Part shown: piece by piece, positions 36,077 through 44,304 of the stretch
How the letters are laid out: every line of letters begins with the position of its first letter
How positions within the stretch are numbered: position 1 is the first letter of the stretch
Source: VBOC01 sp964512655
GTDB taxonomy: Bacteria; Bacteroidota; Ignavibacteria; UBA10030; SZUA-254
Length of the DNA stretch: 64,000 bases
NCBI GenBank assembly: GCA_964512655.1
Contig: CAZEJT010000009.1
Location: 1 to 64,000 of the forward strand
Direction of reading: 5' to 3'
The notes under the pieces: model-generated
What the model saw: only the letters and a program-made list of their open reading frames with translations
Told to the model about the DNA's origin: nothing
Databases searched by the model: none
Program-made: the position numbers and the translations under genes

Positions 36077-36720
36077 ACCCGCCGGCGCTTGTCGAATCTC
36101 AGGAGGAGGAGCGTGCCCCATTTCACGCTGATCGTTGCGGTCCTGCCGGTCGCCTCGTTGCTGATCCCCTCGCGCACTCCCGTCTCGAGGGATTCGCTGT
36201 TGAGGGGATACTTCAGGCCCTTCGTGGTGATCCCAGTACATCTGTCAAGGGGAATGAGGGAAATCGTTTCCCCCCTTCTGGTCTTGAGAATGACTTTCCG
36301 GCGGATCCGCGAGAGGACTCCACCTCCCCCGTGAAATCTCAAATCGATTTCATCCCCGAATCTCTTGAAACATCCGAGACTCCCCGTAGTGTGATCGATT
36401 CTTCCCCCTAGCGCGCCGATCACATCCGCTGAGCGGATACCGAGTTGAATCGAAAGCCGGATGGCCTTCTCAAGATCCGTACTCACCTGGTCCGGGTATT
36501 CCAGGGTTGGGGTGTTCCTGTAATGCCTTGCGGTTGCCGGCGAGATCGAGTCGAGATCGCCCAGGATGATGTCGGGAGCAATCCGGAACCTCCGCAGCCG
36601 ATTTGCGCCGCCGTCTGCGCACACCACGAGCCCCGCCCGGCGTATGAGCCGCCGGACTATGTCCCTCGGCGGGAGCTCCCCGTTCGCGACGATCAGGGCG
36701 TGTCTGCGTTGGCGGCTCAC
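36073..36720 (-). CDS. thiN: Thiamine pyrophosphokinase
   Basis: 215 residues from GTG 36720, overlapping the TonB receptor stop as GTGA. The family motifs are CADGGANRLRR (about 34-44), PDIILGDLDSIS (50-60) and the substrate segment YPDQVSTDLEKAI (about 75-87), followed by ALGGRIDHT. The enzyme transfers pyrophosphate from ATP to thiamine to make TPP in the cytoplasm. With a receptor before and a symporter after, the operon forms a complete salvage route: outer-membrane uptake, inner-membrane uptake and activation. The C-terminal 30 residues are basic (LLLRFDKRRRV). Expected control is repression by TPP through the riboswitch upstream. Confidence 0.93.
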   Translation of the reverse strand: MSRQRRHALIVANGELPPRDIVRRLIRRAGLVVCADGGANRLRRFRIAPDIILGDLDSISPATARHYRNTPTLEYPDQVSTDLEKAIRLSIQLGIRSADVIGALGGRIDHTTGSLGCFKRFGDEIDLRFHGGGGVLSRIRRKVILKTRRGETISLIPLDRCTGITTKGLKYPLNSESLETGVREGISNEATGRTATISVKWGTLLLLRFDKRRRV

Positions 36721-39047
36721 AATCCTACCGTCAATCCAACGACGTAATTTCGCTCCGCTGCGGGAAAAAACGCGTTCCCCTCACCGCTGAGGAAGTAAAG
36801 CCGGTTGAAGATATTGTGAACTTCTCCGCGGAGCGCGAAGCTCACCCCGCCCGGCGCGACAATCTTATAGATGATCTCTCCGTCGAATACCGTGAACCCG
36901 TCGTTCCTGTCTCTTTCCAGGCTGAAATTGTCCGTGTAGAACGGGCCCACGTATCTGGCCGAACATGAGGCGAGCAACGCCGAGTCGCGGTAGCTGAGCC
37001 GGAGATTCCCGAGAACGTCCGGGAAACCTGCGATGGGGTTTCCATCGAGCGAGACCCTCTGCCCGGGCGCGATCAGCCCTTCGTCGTCGATGACGCTGTA
37101 GGTGACGAGGCGGTTGCGCGAGAGCGAAAGGTTGCCGCTCAGTGTCAGGGGATCCATGAGCGTAATGCTCCCGTCGATCTCGACCCCGACATGGCGGGAC
37201 CTGTCGGCATTTCCCGTGACCGGTTCGCCGAAAATGTCCACCTGTCCGCTCTTGACAAGCTCGTCGTTGAACTCCATCCAGAATACATCTGCGGCAAGCC
37301 GGGCTCGCGATGTCGCATACACCGCCCCGGCCTCAATATCGAGCAGGTGTTCCGGCTTCGCCAGCGGCGCGGAGAAGTCGTATCTCACCATCCCACCCGA
37401 TGTGTCCGCCGCGAACTGGGGAGTTGCGCCGAAGTACGAGTCCTCCGCCGCGTACAGATTCCTCAGGACGGGCTCGCGTGAGGTGTAGCCGACGGATATA
37501 TATCCGTTCCATTTCTGGTCAAAGTTATAGTTCACCCCGGCCCTTGGATTCGCGAAGAAATAGGGGATGCTGAAGTTGTTGCCAAGGTACTTTTCGTTTG
37601 CGATCCCGTAGCGGTTGTGAACCAGCTGGATGTCGAGCATGAGAGTTGTCTGCTCGCCGGGCTTGTAGAGTTCGTGTCCGAAGACCGAGACAATGTCTTT
37701 CTCGCCGTTGTACTCGTAGAAGTGATAGTCGGGATCGAAGTTGAGTGGGAGGCCCTCTCCATACTCGATCTTCCCCCAGTGCGTCGACCGGTGGATCCGG
37801 AGCTCGCCGCCGAGGGTCAGCGTCCCGGAGGAGTGATTTATGTCCAGATGGGGAAGCCAGCCCCACTGTTTGTTCCCGACGAATGCCCGAACCAGAGTGT
37901 TTGTCGGGTTCTGACTGGCGGGGAATCCGTAGGCGAAACCGATCCGAAGCATCGACGTGTCGGCCCACGATGCATCGTAGTCGAAGTAACCGTTCCCTGT
38001 GTAGTAGAAGAGTGCATTGTGGAGAACCATTGCCGGAGCGAGCCGCCATTCATGAATGAGTTCGAAATGGGGCTGTGAAAAGCTCTCGGTCTCCTGGGGC
38101 CTCCGCGGGATCGCGTAGGAGTATCCCGATCCGGTTGAGTCGAGCCCCCAGTCTGAAAGATTCTGACGCCTGAGCTTCAGATCGTCGTTGACGAGTTTCG
38201 GGAGCCCGGTGTACGCTAGGCCGTCGGTGAGCGGCCCCCCGAAGAAATGAAAACGAGTAGTCATCTCCCCGTCAATCCGCAGAGCCCCCAGGAAATACGA
38301 GTTCAGGTCGACCCATGAGTTTGTCCGGTAACCGTCGCTGCGGATATTTCCGAGCCGGCCGTAGAACACGTACCGCCCGTTCATGAGACCGGAATTAGCA
38401 GTCACATCGAATTTTCGGGTGGTAAGGGGAAGAGAAGCGCTGCTGTCGCCGATTTCCTGAAATCCGAGCACGGACTCGAGAGTAACGCCGGGTCTTCTGT
38501 TGAACGGATTCGTAACGAGGTCAATGGATCCTCCGATCGCGGGGGGGCCATAGAAGGCGCTTCCAGCCCCACGCTGAACCTGGAGGTCGCCGACACTTCC
38601 GAGGAGGTCGGGGAAGTCGATCCAATAGACATTATGGTCCTCGGGATCGTTCTGAGGAACCCCATTGACCATTACGGAGAGGCGACGCTGGTCGAAGCCC
38701 CGGAGGTTGACGTAGTTGTATCCTATGCCGTTCCCGTTCTCGGAGTAGTAGGTCATAGAGGGGAGCTGGGAGAGCAATACAGGGACGTCCTGAACCGAGT
38801 TGCGCTCTAAGATCTCGTCACTCGTCAGATTGGAGAACGTGGCAGGGGTAACTCTCCCCAGGGCCCGCGTGGCGGTGACAATGATGTCCGGAAGGTTGTG
38901 GTACACCGTGTCTCGATTCTGCCTGAGCGTATCCTGAGCCGGGAAGGGGCCTTGCCCGGGCCGCGCCAATCCGCCGCCGGCTGACGCTTTGGCTGCAAGG
39001 AAGGCCGAACACATCCCGATGATAAAAACGGAAGCACGATTGGTCAT
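36717..39047 (-). CDS. TonB-dependent receptor, predicted thiamine uptake (Omr1-like)
   Basis: 776 residues from ATG 39047, preceded by GGGAG. A signal peptide (RASVFIIGMCSAFLAAKASA) is followed by a TonB-box-like DIIVTATRA, a plug domain (about 50-165; VNLRGFDQRRLSVMVNGVPQND and VQRGAGSAFYGPPAIGGSI) and a 22-strand barrel ending in a hydrophobic strand. There is no carboxypeptidase-like extension. Unlike the receptor at 17.6-20.1 kb, this one is directly under a TPP riboswitch and overlaps thiN, so it matches the Omr1 class predicted to import thiamine across the outer membrane. The open frame extends upstream to 39116 but that start would lie within the terminator hairpin. Confidence 0.92.
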   Translation of the reverse strand: MTNRASVFIIGMCSAFLAAKASAGGGLARPGQGPFPAQDTLRQNRDTVYHNLPDIIVTATRALGRVTPATFSNLTSDEILERNSVQDVPVLLSQLPSMTYYSENGNGIGYNYVNLRGFDQRRLSVMVNGVPQNDPEDHNVYWIDFPDLLGSVGDLQVQRGAGSAFYGPPAIGGSIDLVTNPFNRRPGVTLESVLGFQEIGDSSASLPLTTRKFDVTANSGLMNGRYVFYGRLGNIRSDGYRTNSWVDLNSYFLGALRIDGEMTTRFHFFGGPLTDGLAYTGLPKLVNDDLKLRRQNLSDWGLDSTGSGYSYAIPRRPQETESFSQPHFELIHEWRLAPAMVLHNALFYYTGNGYFDYDASWADTSMLRIGFAYGFPASQNPTNTLVRAFVGNKQWGWLPHLDINHSSGTLTLGGELRIHRSTHWGKIEYGEGLPLNFDPDYHFYEYNGEKDIVSVFGHELYKPGEQTTLMLDIQLVHNRYGIANEKYLGNNFSIPYFFANPRAGVNYNFDQKWNGYISVGYTSREPVLRNLYAAEDSYFGATPQFAADTSGGMVRYDFSAPLAKPEHLLDIEAGAVYATSRARLAADVFWMEFNDELVKSGQVDIFGEPVTGNADRSRHVGVEIDGSITLMDPLTLSGNLSLSRNRLVTYSVIDDEGLIAPGQRVSLDGNPIAGFPDVLGNLRLSYRDSALLASCSARYVGPFYTDNFSLERDRNDGFTVFDGEIIYKIVAPGGVSFALRGEVHNIFNRLYFLSGEGNAFFPAAERNYVVGLTVGL

Positions 39048-39068
39048 GGCGATCTCCCGGTGAGGGCT

Positions 39069-39115
39069 AAAACAACGATGCCGTTTTCCGATCCGGAGGA
39101 TCGAGGAAAACGGCA
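39069..39115 (-). terminator. Riboswitch expression platform: intrinsic terminator
   Basis: On the minus strand the arms TGCCGTTTTCC (39115-39105, read as mRNA) and GGAAAACGGCA (39089-39079) pair over 11 bp, with an inner GATCC/GGATC stem (39102-39098 and 39094-39090). They are followed by TCGTTGTTTT at 39078-39069. The 3' edge of the aptamer (GGAAACGG) is complementary, with one bulge, to CCGTTTTCC of the terminator's first arm, giving an exclusive antiterminator pairing. Confidence 0.8.
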
Positions 39116-39130
39116 AACCGAAAGACCATT

Positions 39131-39209
39131 CCGTTTCCCTACGCTGGCATGATCCAGATCAGGTTTCCAGGGTATATTCTCAGTCCCGTTTTCGGGACAC
39201 CCCTAACGG
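39131..39209 (-). ncRNA. TPP (thi-box) riboswitch aptamer
   Basis: Read on the minus strand, the region contains all conserved blocks in order: GGGGTG, a short P3-like hairpin (TCCCG AAAA CGGGA), CTGAGA, ATACCC, a near-consensus ACCTGATCTGG, and CCAGCGTAGGGAAA. This is the THI element that binds thiamine pyrophosphate. CTGAGA forms the pyrimidine pocket; the block around CCAGCG helps bind the pyrophosphate. It lies 84 nt before the TonB receptor start and is followed by a terminator, so TPP should switch off the three-gene operon by premature termination. Confidence 0.95.
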
Positions 39210-39220
39210 ACTACAAATGA

Positions 39221-39249
39221 AATATACGCTGAAGCGAACATCAATGCAA
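39221..39249 (-). promoter_or_regulatory. Candidate promoter of the thiamine operon
   Basis: Minus-strand TTGCAT (39249-39244) and TATATT (39226-39221), 17-bp spacer. Initiation near 39214 would start the transcript about 5 nt before the riboswitch, as expected for a riboswitch leader. Confidence 0.65.
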
Positions 39250-39279
39250 ATCGGACGGGTTCCTGAACCGGCGTGCAGG

Positions 39280-39427
39280 CGCGGGCTAAAGCCCGCTGCC
39301 ACAAGAGAGGGGAGTGCGAGTTTGTCGAACGCCGCGCTGCATAAGGCCTGCTCCTTACGTCCTGGTGTCACGGTCCAGACCGTGACACCAGCATACTGGT
39401 TGCACGCCGGCTAAAGCCGGCGCCTAC
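39280..39427. repeat. REP-like array A-B-A
   Basis: Family A at 39280-39302 (arms GCGGGC/GCCCGC, tail TGCCAC, degenerate), family B at 39362-39391 (arms CTGGTGTCACGGTC/GACCGTGACACCAG) and family A at 39405-39427. They lie between the divergent thiamine operon and mscL promoters (39250-39453). I see no gene in the 39250-39533 interval; short open frames crossing it are made of repeat sequence. Confidence 0.8.
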
Positions 39428-39453
39428 CGTGAATCGCGGCGGGTCCGCCTGTG

Positions 39454-39482
39454 TTGATTTCAACCGGATGGCATGCTATATT
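39454..39482 (+). promoter_or_regulatory. Candidate mscL promoter
   Basis: TTGATT (39454-39459) and TATATT (39477-39482), 17-bp spacer; leader of about 45 nt ending in AAAGGAGG before ATG 39534. Confidence 0.65.
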
Positions 39483-39533
39483 GACCCCGATTCTGCCGAA
39501 AGATTCCCTCACCACATCCCAAAGGAGGTCGTC

Positions 39534-39833
39534 ATGATGAAGGAATTCATGGAATTTCTGAAAGAGTACGGCATCATCGGCTTGGCGATTGCCGTCATTA
39601 TCGGAGGCAAGCTCAACGCACTGGTTTCTTCCGGCGTCGACGGGATCCTCATGCCCATCATTACATTCTTTCTTCCCGCCGGAGAGTGGCGGAATGCAAC
39701 TCTTACCATCGGGCCTTTCCATTTCCTCCTTGGACCCTTCGCCGGTGCGTTGATCGATTTCCTCATCGTTGCGCTGATCGTATTCTACTTTTACAAGATC
39801 TTATTGAAACAGGAGAAGGTCACTAAGAAGTAG
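39534..39833 (+). CDS. mscL: Small MscL-like mechanosensitive channel protein
   Basis: 99 residues, shorter than typical MscL (about 130-150). The N-terminal amphipathic helix MMKEFMEFLKEYGIIGLAIAVIIGGKLNALVSS and GILMPIITFFLP match MscL TM1, and a second helix (GALIDFLIVALIVFYFYKILLK) matches TM2. The usual cytoplasmic C-terminal helical bundle is reduced to a few basic residues, and the periplasmic loop is short. It would form an osmotic safety valve in the inner membrane if it opens like MscL. The start at 39534 has an excellent AAAGGAGG; the upstream open frame is repeat-derived. Confidence 0.82.
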   Translation: MMKEFMEFLKEYGIIGLAIAVIIGGKLNALVSSGVDGILMPIITFFLPAGEWRNATLTIGPFHFLLGPFAGALIDFLIVALIVFYFYKILLKQEKVTKK

Positions 39834-39857
39834 GCCACTACATTGGAGATCGACGTC

Positions 39858-40715
39858 ATGAAAAGAGCGGTTTTCGCTTTTCTGCTTATCTGGACATCCG
39901 CGGCTCACGCCCAGCCTGCGCCGCCGGCCCCTCCTCCGCCTCCGACATACGGCTGGAAGCACGGTCTCGTTGCTGGGCTCACTCTGACCCAGGTTGCTTT
40001 CACGGACTGGGCGCAGGGGGGAGCGAACGCGCTCGCCTACACGACCACGGCCGACGGGAAATCAGTCGACGATGAGCAGTCGTGGACATGGACGAACCTC
40101 TACAAATTCGCATTCGGGCAGGCACGCCTCAGCGATCAGGGGCTGAGAAAGACCGACGACGTCATCGACCTCTCAGCCGTCCTCGCCTATAAGGCCGACA
40201 GCATCCTCAATCCGTACGGATCGGCGTCGCTCAAGACGCAGTTCGCGAAGGGGTTCATGTACAACGCAGACGGGTCGAGCACGCAGGTCTCTCAGTTTTT
40301 CGATCCCGCCTACCTTCTTCAGAGCGCAGGAGCGATCTACACCCCGTCAAAAATGTTTAACACCCGGCTCGGCATCGGCATTCGGGAGATCGTGACAAGC
40401 AGCTTCAACCAATACGCGGACGACCCCACGACCCCGGAGATAGAAAAGACGAGCATCGAGGGGGGCTTTGAATCGGTGACGAATGTCGAGTGGAATATGG
40501 CCGATAACATCCTGTTCACTACCAAGCTCGAGATGTTCGATCCGATCAAGCACCTCGATGAGGTCGTGGTGCGTAGTTCGACGACGATAACAGGGAAGGT
40601 GAACAAATACGTGACCGCGATCTTCTCGCTTGATTTGATCAACGAGAAGAGGGTGACTCCGAGGACTCAGGTCAAGGAGAGCATCGCGCTGGGGCTGAGC
40701 TATACGCTGTTCTGA
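39858..40715 (+). CDS. DUF3078 family exported protein
   Basis: 285 residues from ATG 39858 (GGAG 9 nt upstream). A signal peptide ends near residue 18 (AHAQ), then a Pro-rich linker APPAPPPPP and the DUF3078 core starting YGWKHGLVAGLTLTQVAFTDWAQGGANALAY. That segment, with W..G..N and alternating aromatic strands, is the family signature. The remainder reads as a beta-barrel-like outer membrane or periplasmic protein (KFMYNADG, FNTRLGIGIREIV) and ends SIALGLSYTLF, an aromatic C-terminus typical of outer-membrane barrels. Function is unknown; the family is common in Bacteroidota and Chlorobiota. Confidence 0.87.
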   Translation: MKRAVFAFLLIWTSAAHAQPAPPAPPPPPTYGWKHGLVAGLTLTQVAFTDWAQGGANALAYTTTADGKSVDDEQSWTWTNLYKFAFGQARLSDQGLRKTDDVIDLSAVLAYKADSILNPYGSASLKTQFAKGFMYNADGSSTQVSQFFDPAYLLQSAGAIYTPSKMFNTRLGIGIREIVTSSFNQYADDPTTPEIEKTSIEGGFESVTNVEWNMADNILFTTKLEMFDPIKHLDEVVVRSSTTITGKVNKYVTAIFSLDLINEKRVTPRTQVKESIALGLSYTLF

Positions 40716-40720
40716 TGGCG

Positions 40721-40808
40721 CTGGTGTCACGGTATGGACCGTGACACCGGTCTAAGGCATCGACAGCTCCGAAGGTGCAAAACAACGCCGGCTAAAGCCG
40801 GCGCCTAC
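40721..40808 (+). repeat. REP-like pair B-A
   Basis: Family B at 40721-40755 (CTGGTGTCACGG/CCGTGACACCGG, one mismatch) and family A at 40786-40808 (GCCGGC/GCCGGC, tail GCCTAC). They separate the DUF3078 gene from the rpsT promoter. Confidence 0.8.
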
Positions 40809-40831
40809 AGCCGGCGACAACGAAAGCCTGA

Positions 40832-40860
40832 TTGCTCATTTCCCGAATTTTCCTTATATT
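40832..40860 (+). promoter_or_regulatory. Candidate rpsT promoter
   Basis: TTGCTC (40832-40837) and TATATT (40855-40860), 17-bp spacer; leader about 36 nt with AAAAGG before ATG 40903. Confidence 0.65.
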
Positions 40861-40902
40861 TAGGGGCGTTTTTCCACTCATATTGAACAAGAAAAGGCAA
40901 GA

Positions 40903-41157
40903 ATGGCACAGCACTTATCCGCGATCAGGCAATCCCGCAGGGCGATAAAGCACCGTACGCGCAACAGGGCCTACATGTCGAAGATGAAAACCGCGATCAA
41001 GCGGGTGCGTCAATCGAAGGAAAAAGATAAAGCCGCGGATGCGTTGAAGCAGGTCGTGAAGCTTCTCGATCAGCTGGCGGCGAAGGGTGTCATCCACCGA
41101 AACAACGCGGCCAACAAGAAGTCCCGTCTCTCGAAGTTTGTTTCTACCCTGAAGTAG
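40903..41157 (+). CDS. rpsT: 30S ribosomal protein S20
   Basis: 84 residues, basic and helical. The family motifs are present: MAQHLSAIRQSRRAIKHRTRNRAYMSKMKTAIK (a variation of the S20 opening with RNR..KSR.KT.IK) and the C-terminal KGVIHRNNAANKKSRLSK..S, which is diagnostic (HKNxAARxKSRLxxxL). It binds 16S rRNA. It is monocistronic here, with its own promoter and a convergent TPR gene ending 10 bp beyond its stop. Confidence 0.96.
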   Translation: MAQHLSAIRQSRRAIKHRTRNRAYMSKMKTAIKRVRQSKEKDKAADALKQVVKLLDQLAAKGVIHRNNAANKKSRLSKFVSTLK

Positions 41158-41166
41158 GGTACAGCG

Positions 41167-42219
41167 TTACCTCCCGCCGGAGAGGCCTTCCAGCTCTCCG
41201 ATTCGCCGGTCGATTTGCGGAACAAGATCCGGCCGGACTCTCCTCAATAGCCGGTACGTGAGTATCGCCTCCCCATAGGCGCCCTGAGCGGCGTAAATCT
41301 CCGCCAGAGTTCTGCTCACAATCCTTCCCTCGTCGCTCACTCCAGCCGGAAGGTCTTCAATCGTAGTGACAGTTACCAATCCGGTTTCGACCGGGGCGGC
41401 CGGTACGACGACCGGAGGCACAATCGATTCGCGCACTTCGGTTTCCCCCGAGAAAGCAACCACCGGAGTCTCCGTGACTGCATCGACAATCCCCGGGAGT
41501 TCACCGGCAAGGCGGGCACTATCCTCTTCGACCTGAGCCGGCTCAACCGCCGAAGCCTCACGGCTCTGCATCGGCGTCTCTATCGACTGCGGAGATTCGA
41601 AGTGTTGTGAGGATTCGGCTGCCAGGGGAAGATCTACCGGCGAATCACCCGCGAGTATGTCGTTGACGGCATCGATGACCGACTGAAGGGGCTCTTCGGG
41701 GCCGACTATTTCGAGGGCCCGCTCGACTTCGAGAGTTGGGGCGTTCTCCGCCGGCTCAGCGCTGTCGGCGCGGTCGACAGTTTCTACCGGCTCCGGGGCC
41801 GATTCCGTCTTCGCAGGGGCCGGAGAGGGCTCGGCGCTTCTGCGCGGCTGGAAGAAATCAAGCGTGGTTTTCCTTCGGAAGGGAGGAGTGTACGTAGATT
41901 CCCTGAGAGCCGCATCCTCCTGCTCTCTTAGGATCTCTCCCCATTGTGCACGAAGTTCAGAGAACACTCCGGGTGCGCAGGCAGTATCCTGCGCCTTCTG
42001 AAGCTCATCGAGCGCTTTGCGGTACTCGCGAAGGTCGGCGTGGCATTTTGCGGCGATCAAGCGGGCTGTTGCATACTTCGGGTACTCTGCGAGGCCCGCC
42101 TCGCAGAGCGCCAGGGCCTCCTCTGTCAGTCCGGCGTCGAGGCGGTTGCTCGCAAGCCTCGCGAAGAGGGGCGTGCGCGGATTCCTTGCAAGCCGGGCGG
42201 CGAGCTGATCCGTGTTCAT
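41167..42219 (-). CDS. TPR-containing protein with long acidic/Pro-rich linker
   Basis: 350 residues from ATG 42219, 10 bp downstream of the glycosyltransferase stop. The N-terminal ~100 residues form TPR-like pairs (LAARLARNPRTPLFARLASNRLDAG, then EALALCEAGLAEYP.YATARLIAAKCHADL). The middle (~120-290) is acidic, rich in E, S, P, V and A, and probably disordered. The C-terminal ~70 residues return to one TPR-like pair (SRTLAEIYAAQGAYGEAILTYRLLRR). No signal peptide or membrane helix is seen, so it is probably cytoplasmic. It closes the miaB-to-glycosyltransferase run and might be a scaffold, but I do not recognise a family. Confidence 0.78.
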   Translation of the reverse strand: MNTDQLAARLARNPRTPLFARLASNRLDAGLTEEALALCEAGLAEYPKYATARLIAAKCHADLREYRKALDELQKAQDTACAPGVFSELRAQWGEILREQEDAALRESTYTPPFRRKTTLDFFQPRRSAEPSPAPAKTESAPEPVETVDRADSAEPAENAPTLEVERALEIVGPEEPLQSVIDAVNDILAGDSPVDLPLAAESSQHFESPQSIETPMQSREASAVEPAQVEEDSARLAGELPGIVDAVTETPVVAFSGETEVRESIVPPVVVPAAPVETGLVTVTTIEDLPAGVSDEGRIVSRTLAEIYAAQGAYGEAILTYRLLRRVRPDLVPQIDRRIGELEGLSGGR

Positions 42220-42229
42220 CGAAGGGCGA

Positions 42230-43759
42230 TCAGGCCGGGACGGCTTCTTCTTCCGCAACGGGCGCAACCGGCCCCGCAGTGAGCGACGCCCTTGTTCCCG
42301 AAAGCTGGCGGGCAAGCCAGGCGTGCCTGATCGAAAGCCAGGCGACCAGCCCGAATCCGAGGGAAAAGAGGAGCTGGAACGGGACGGCCGCGATCTCGAG
42401 GTAGTAGATCGAAGCGCACACCCCGAAGATGCAGTAGAGCGCCAGGACGATCTCGATCACGACGGTGTAGTGGACCTTCATCATCGCGTATCTCTTGTCG
42501 AGCCAGTTGTCGCGCTTGTCGATCACCGAATATTTCGGCGTGCGGATGAACTCCGATTTCCTTTTGAACAGGCCTTCGAGTACCGCCCTCGTGTTGTTCA
42601 CGGCGAAGCCCATGCTTCCCGCCATGAACAGGGGAAAGAGGAGCATCCTCTTCTGCCAGTCCTCATAGACGTCCTTCTGGGAGTAGAGATAGAAGAAGAA
42701 CGAGCCGAGGAAGGCGAAGACGAACACCGTCATGATCGTGAAATACATCTCATAGCCCCCCTGATGCTTGATGAAGATCAGCGGAACGTTGAGGATCCCG
42801 GCTATCAGGATGAACGGAAAGACGATATTGTTGCTCAGATGGAAGGTCGCATGGATCTTCTTCTCGAGGGGGAGGTCGGCTCTCCAGACCTGAGGAAGGA
42901 TCTTCCGCGCCGTCTCGATGGCACCCTTCGTCCACCGGAACTGCTGTGATTTCAGCGCGTTGATCTCCGAGGGGAGCTCCGCGGGCGAGGTGACGTCGTT
43001 GAGGAACTTGAACCTCCATCCGCGCAATTGGGCGCGGTAGCTTAAGTCGAGGTCCTCGGTGAGCGTGTCGGCTTCCCAGTTGCCCGCGTCAAGAATGCAT
43101 TCCTTTCTCCAGATTCCCCCGGTGCCGTTGAAGTTGATGAAGAACCCCGCCTTGTTGCGGACGTTCTGTTCGATGACGAAATGGCCGTCCAGCGCCATCG
43201 CCTGCACCCGTGTGAGGAAGGAGTAGTCGCGGTTCAGGTGCTCCCAGCGGGTCTGGACAAGGCCGATCTTCGAATCAAGGAAGAAGTAAGGGAGCGTGAG
43301 TCTCAGGAAATCCTTCTGGGGAAGGAAATCGGCGTCGAACATTGCGATGAAATCCCCCGTCGCGGTCAGCAGACCCTCCTTCAGGGCCCCCGCCTTGTAC
43401 CCCGCGCGGCTGGATCTGCGGATCTGCTTGATATCGAATCCCATGGCGGCGAAGTGTTCCACCCTGCGCGCCACGATCTCGGCCGTCTCGTCCGTCGAGT
43501 CGTCGAGGACCTGGATCTCGAGCCGGCCCTTCGGGTAGTCGATCTCGCATGCGGCGTCGATCAGGCGTTCCGCGACGTAGTACTCGTTGTAGAGGGGAAG
43601 CTGGATCGTGACCGCGGGGAATTCCCGGAGCGCACCCGCCTGCTCGATCTTCTTATCCCGGTGCTTGAGGTAGTAAAAGATCATCACGAAGCCGCTCGAC
43701 CCGAACAGAAAAAGGATCGTCAGCGAGATGAAATAGGAAGCGATGATGAAATCTTGCAT
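42230..43759 (-). CDS. Cellulose-synthase-like membrane glycosyltransferase (GT2)
   Basis: 509 residues. One N-terminal membrane helix (about 8-30), a GT2 catalytic domain and four C-terminal helices (after about 320). The processive motifs are DDSTDE (first Asp pair), DADF (metal-binding DxD), TEDLDLSYRA (base, TED) and QQFRW (acceptor, QxxRW). The overall size and helix layout resemble bacterial CslA/glucomannan-synthase-like or CrtQ-type GT2 proteins more than BcsA; no PilZ domain follows. It probably makes a beta-linked surface polysaccharide or transfers sugar to a lipid. It follows lptE by 38 bp in the same direction. Confidence 0.9.
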   Translation of the reverse strand: MQDFIIASYFISLTILFLFGSSGFVMIFYYLKHRDKKIEQAGALREFPAVTIQLPLYNEYYVAERLIDAACEIDYPKGRLEIQVLDDSTDETAEIVARRVEHFAAMGFDIKQIRRSSRAGYKAGALKEGLLTATGDFIAMFDADFLPQKDFLRLTLPYFFLDSKIGLVQTRWEHLNRDYSFLTRVQAMALDGHFVIEQNVRNKAGFFINFNGTGGIWRKECILDAGNWEADTLTEDLDLSYRAQLRGWRFKFLNDVTSPAELPSEINALKSQQFRWTKGAIETARKILPQVWRADLPLEKKIHATFHLSNNIVFPFILIAGILNVPLIFIKHQGGYEMYFTIMTVFVFAFLGSFFFYLYSQKDVYEDWQKRMLLFPLFMAGSMGFAVNNTRAVLEGLFKRKSEFIRTPKYSVIDKRDNWLDKRYAMMKVHYTVVIEIVLALYCIFGVCASIYYLEIAAVPFQLLFSLGFGLVAWLSIRHAWLARQLSGTRASLTAGPVAPVAEEEAVPA

Positions 43760-43797
43760 AAACGCTGCTCAGTCCGCAGTTGTGAACAATCGGTGAA

Positions 43798-44295
43798 TTA
43801 CCATCCCGAAACCGTCTCGTTCAGGATGTCCTCGGCGAGCTTGTCGATCGCCGCCGAAACAGCGGTGGCCCGTCCCGCGGGGCCTCCGCTCACGTCGTAA
43901 TCGCCCCAGTTCGAGAATTGCTTTTCAAATACTTTCTTGTGCAGCTTCACATCCTGGTACTTCACGTTCGTGCTGACGATGATGTGCCGCCTGGTGACCG
44001 CCTCTCCCGATGTCACCACGAGAGGCTGGTCCGTCAGCGAGGAAATGGTCCCTTCGATCATCGAGTCGGCGTGTGACTGATCGCTGATCGCGAGGCTGTT
44101 GTCCTGCTTGAAGCGGTCTATCAGTTTGTTCGTCAACTGCTCCCTCAACCCGGGCTCGCCGGAGCCGCTCTGATCGTCGAATAGCTGGACCGCGACGCTC
44201 TTCAGGTGGGCCGGGACCGAAGACCCCTTGAACGAGTAGATGCATCCGGACCACGCGAGGAGGATCGCCGCCGGCAGGATCACGCTGAGCCGCAC
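43798..44295 (-). CDS. lptE: LptE-like LPS assembly lipoprotein
   Basis: 165 residues from GTG 44295. The signal sequence ends in AWSGC with lipid-Cys18, followed by IYSFKGSSVPAHLKSVAVQLFDDQSG, which matches the opening of the FCB LptE family (Y.F.G.SIP.H.KTI.I..F.N.). The remaining ~130 residues fit its alpha/beta roll. LptE plugs the LptD barrel and guides LPS to the outer leaflet. It lies 9 bp after the sigma-54 activator in the miaB/activator/lptE block common in this lineage. No lptD or secG is in the window; secG often follows lptE but is absent here. Confidence 0.87.
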   Translation of the reverse strand: MRLSVILPAAILLAWSGCIYSFKGSSVPAHLKSVAVQLFDDQSGSGEPGLREQLTNKLIDRFKQDNSLAISDQSHADSMIEGTISSLTDQPLVVTSGEAVTRRHIIVSTNVKYQDVKLHKKVFEKQFSNWGDYDVSGGPAGRATAVSAAIDKLAEDILNETVSGW

Positions 44296-44304
44296 GGCGC
44301 CCCT

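Noticed and set aside
36077..36241. Longer symporter start
   Set aside because: The extension is hydrophilic, overlaps thiN in another frame and the family begins just before the first membrane helix at ATG 36076.
39369..39533. Upstream extension of the MscL-like gene
   Set aside because: Repeat-derived and promoter sequence; ATG 39534 has AAAGGAGG and fits the family start.
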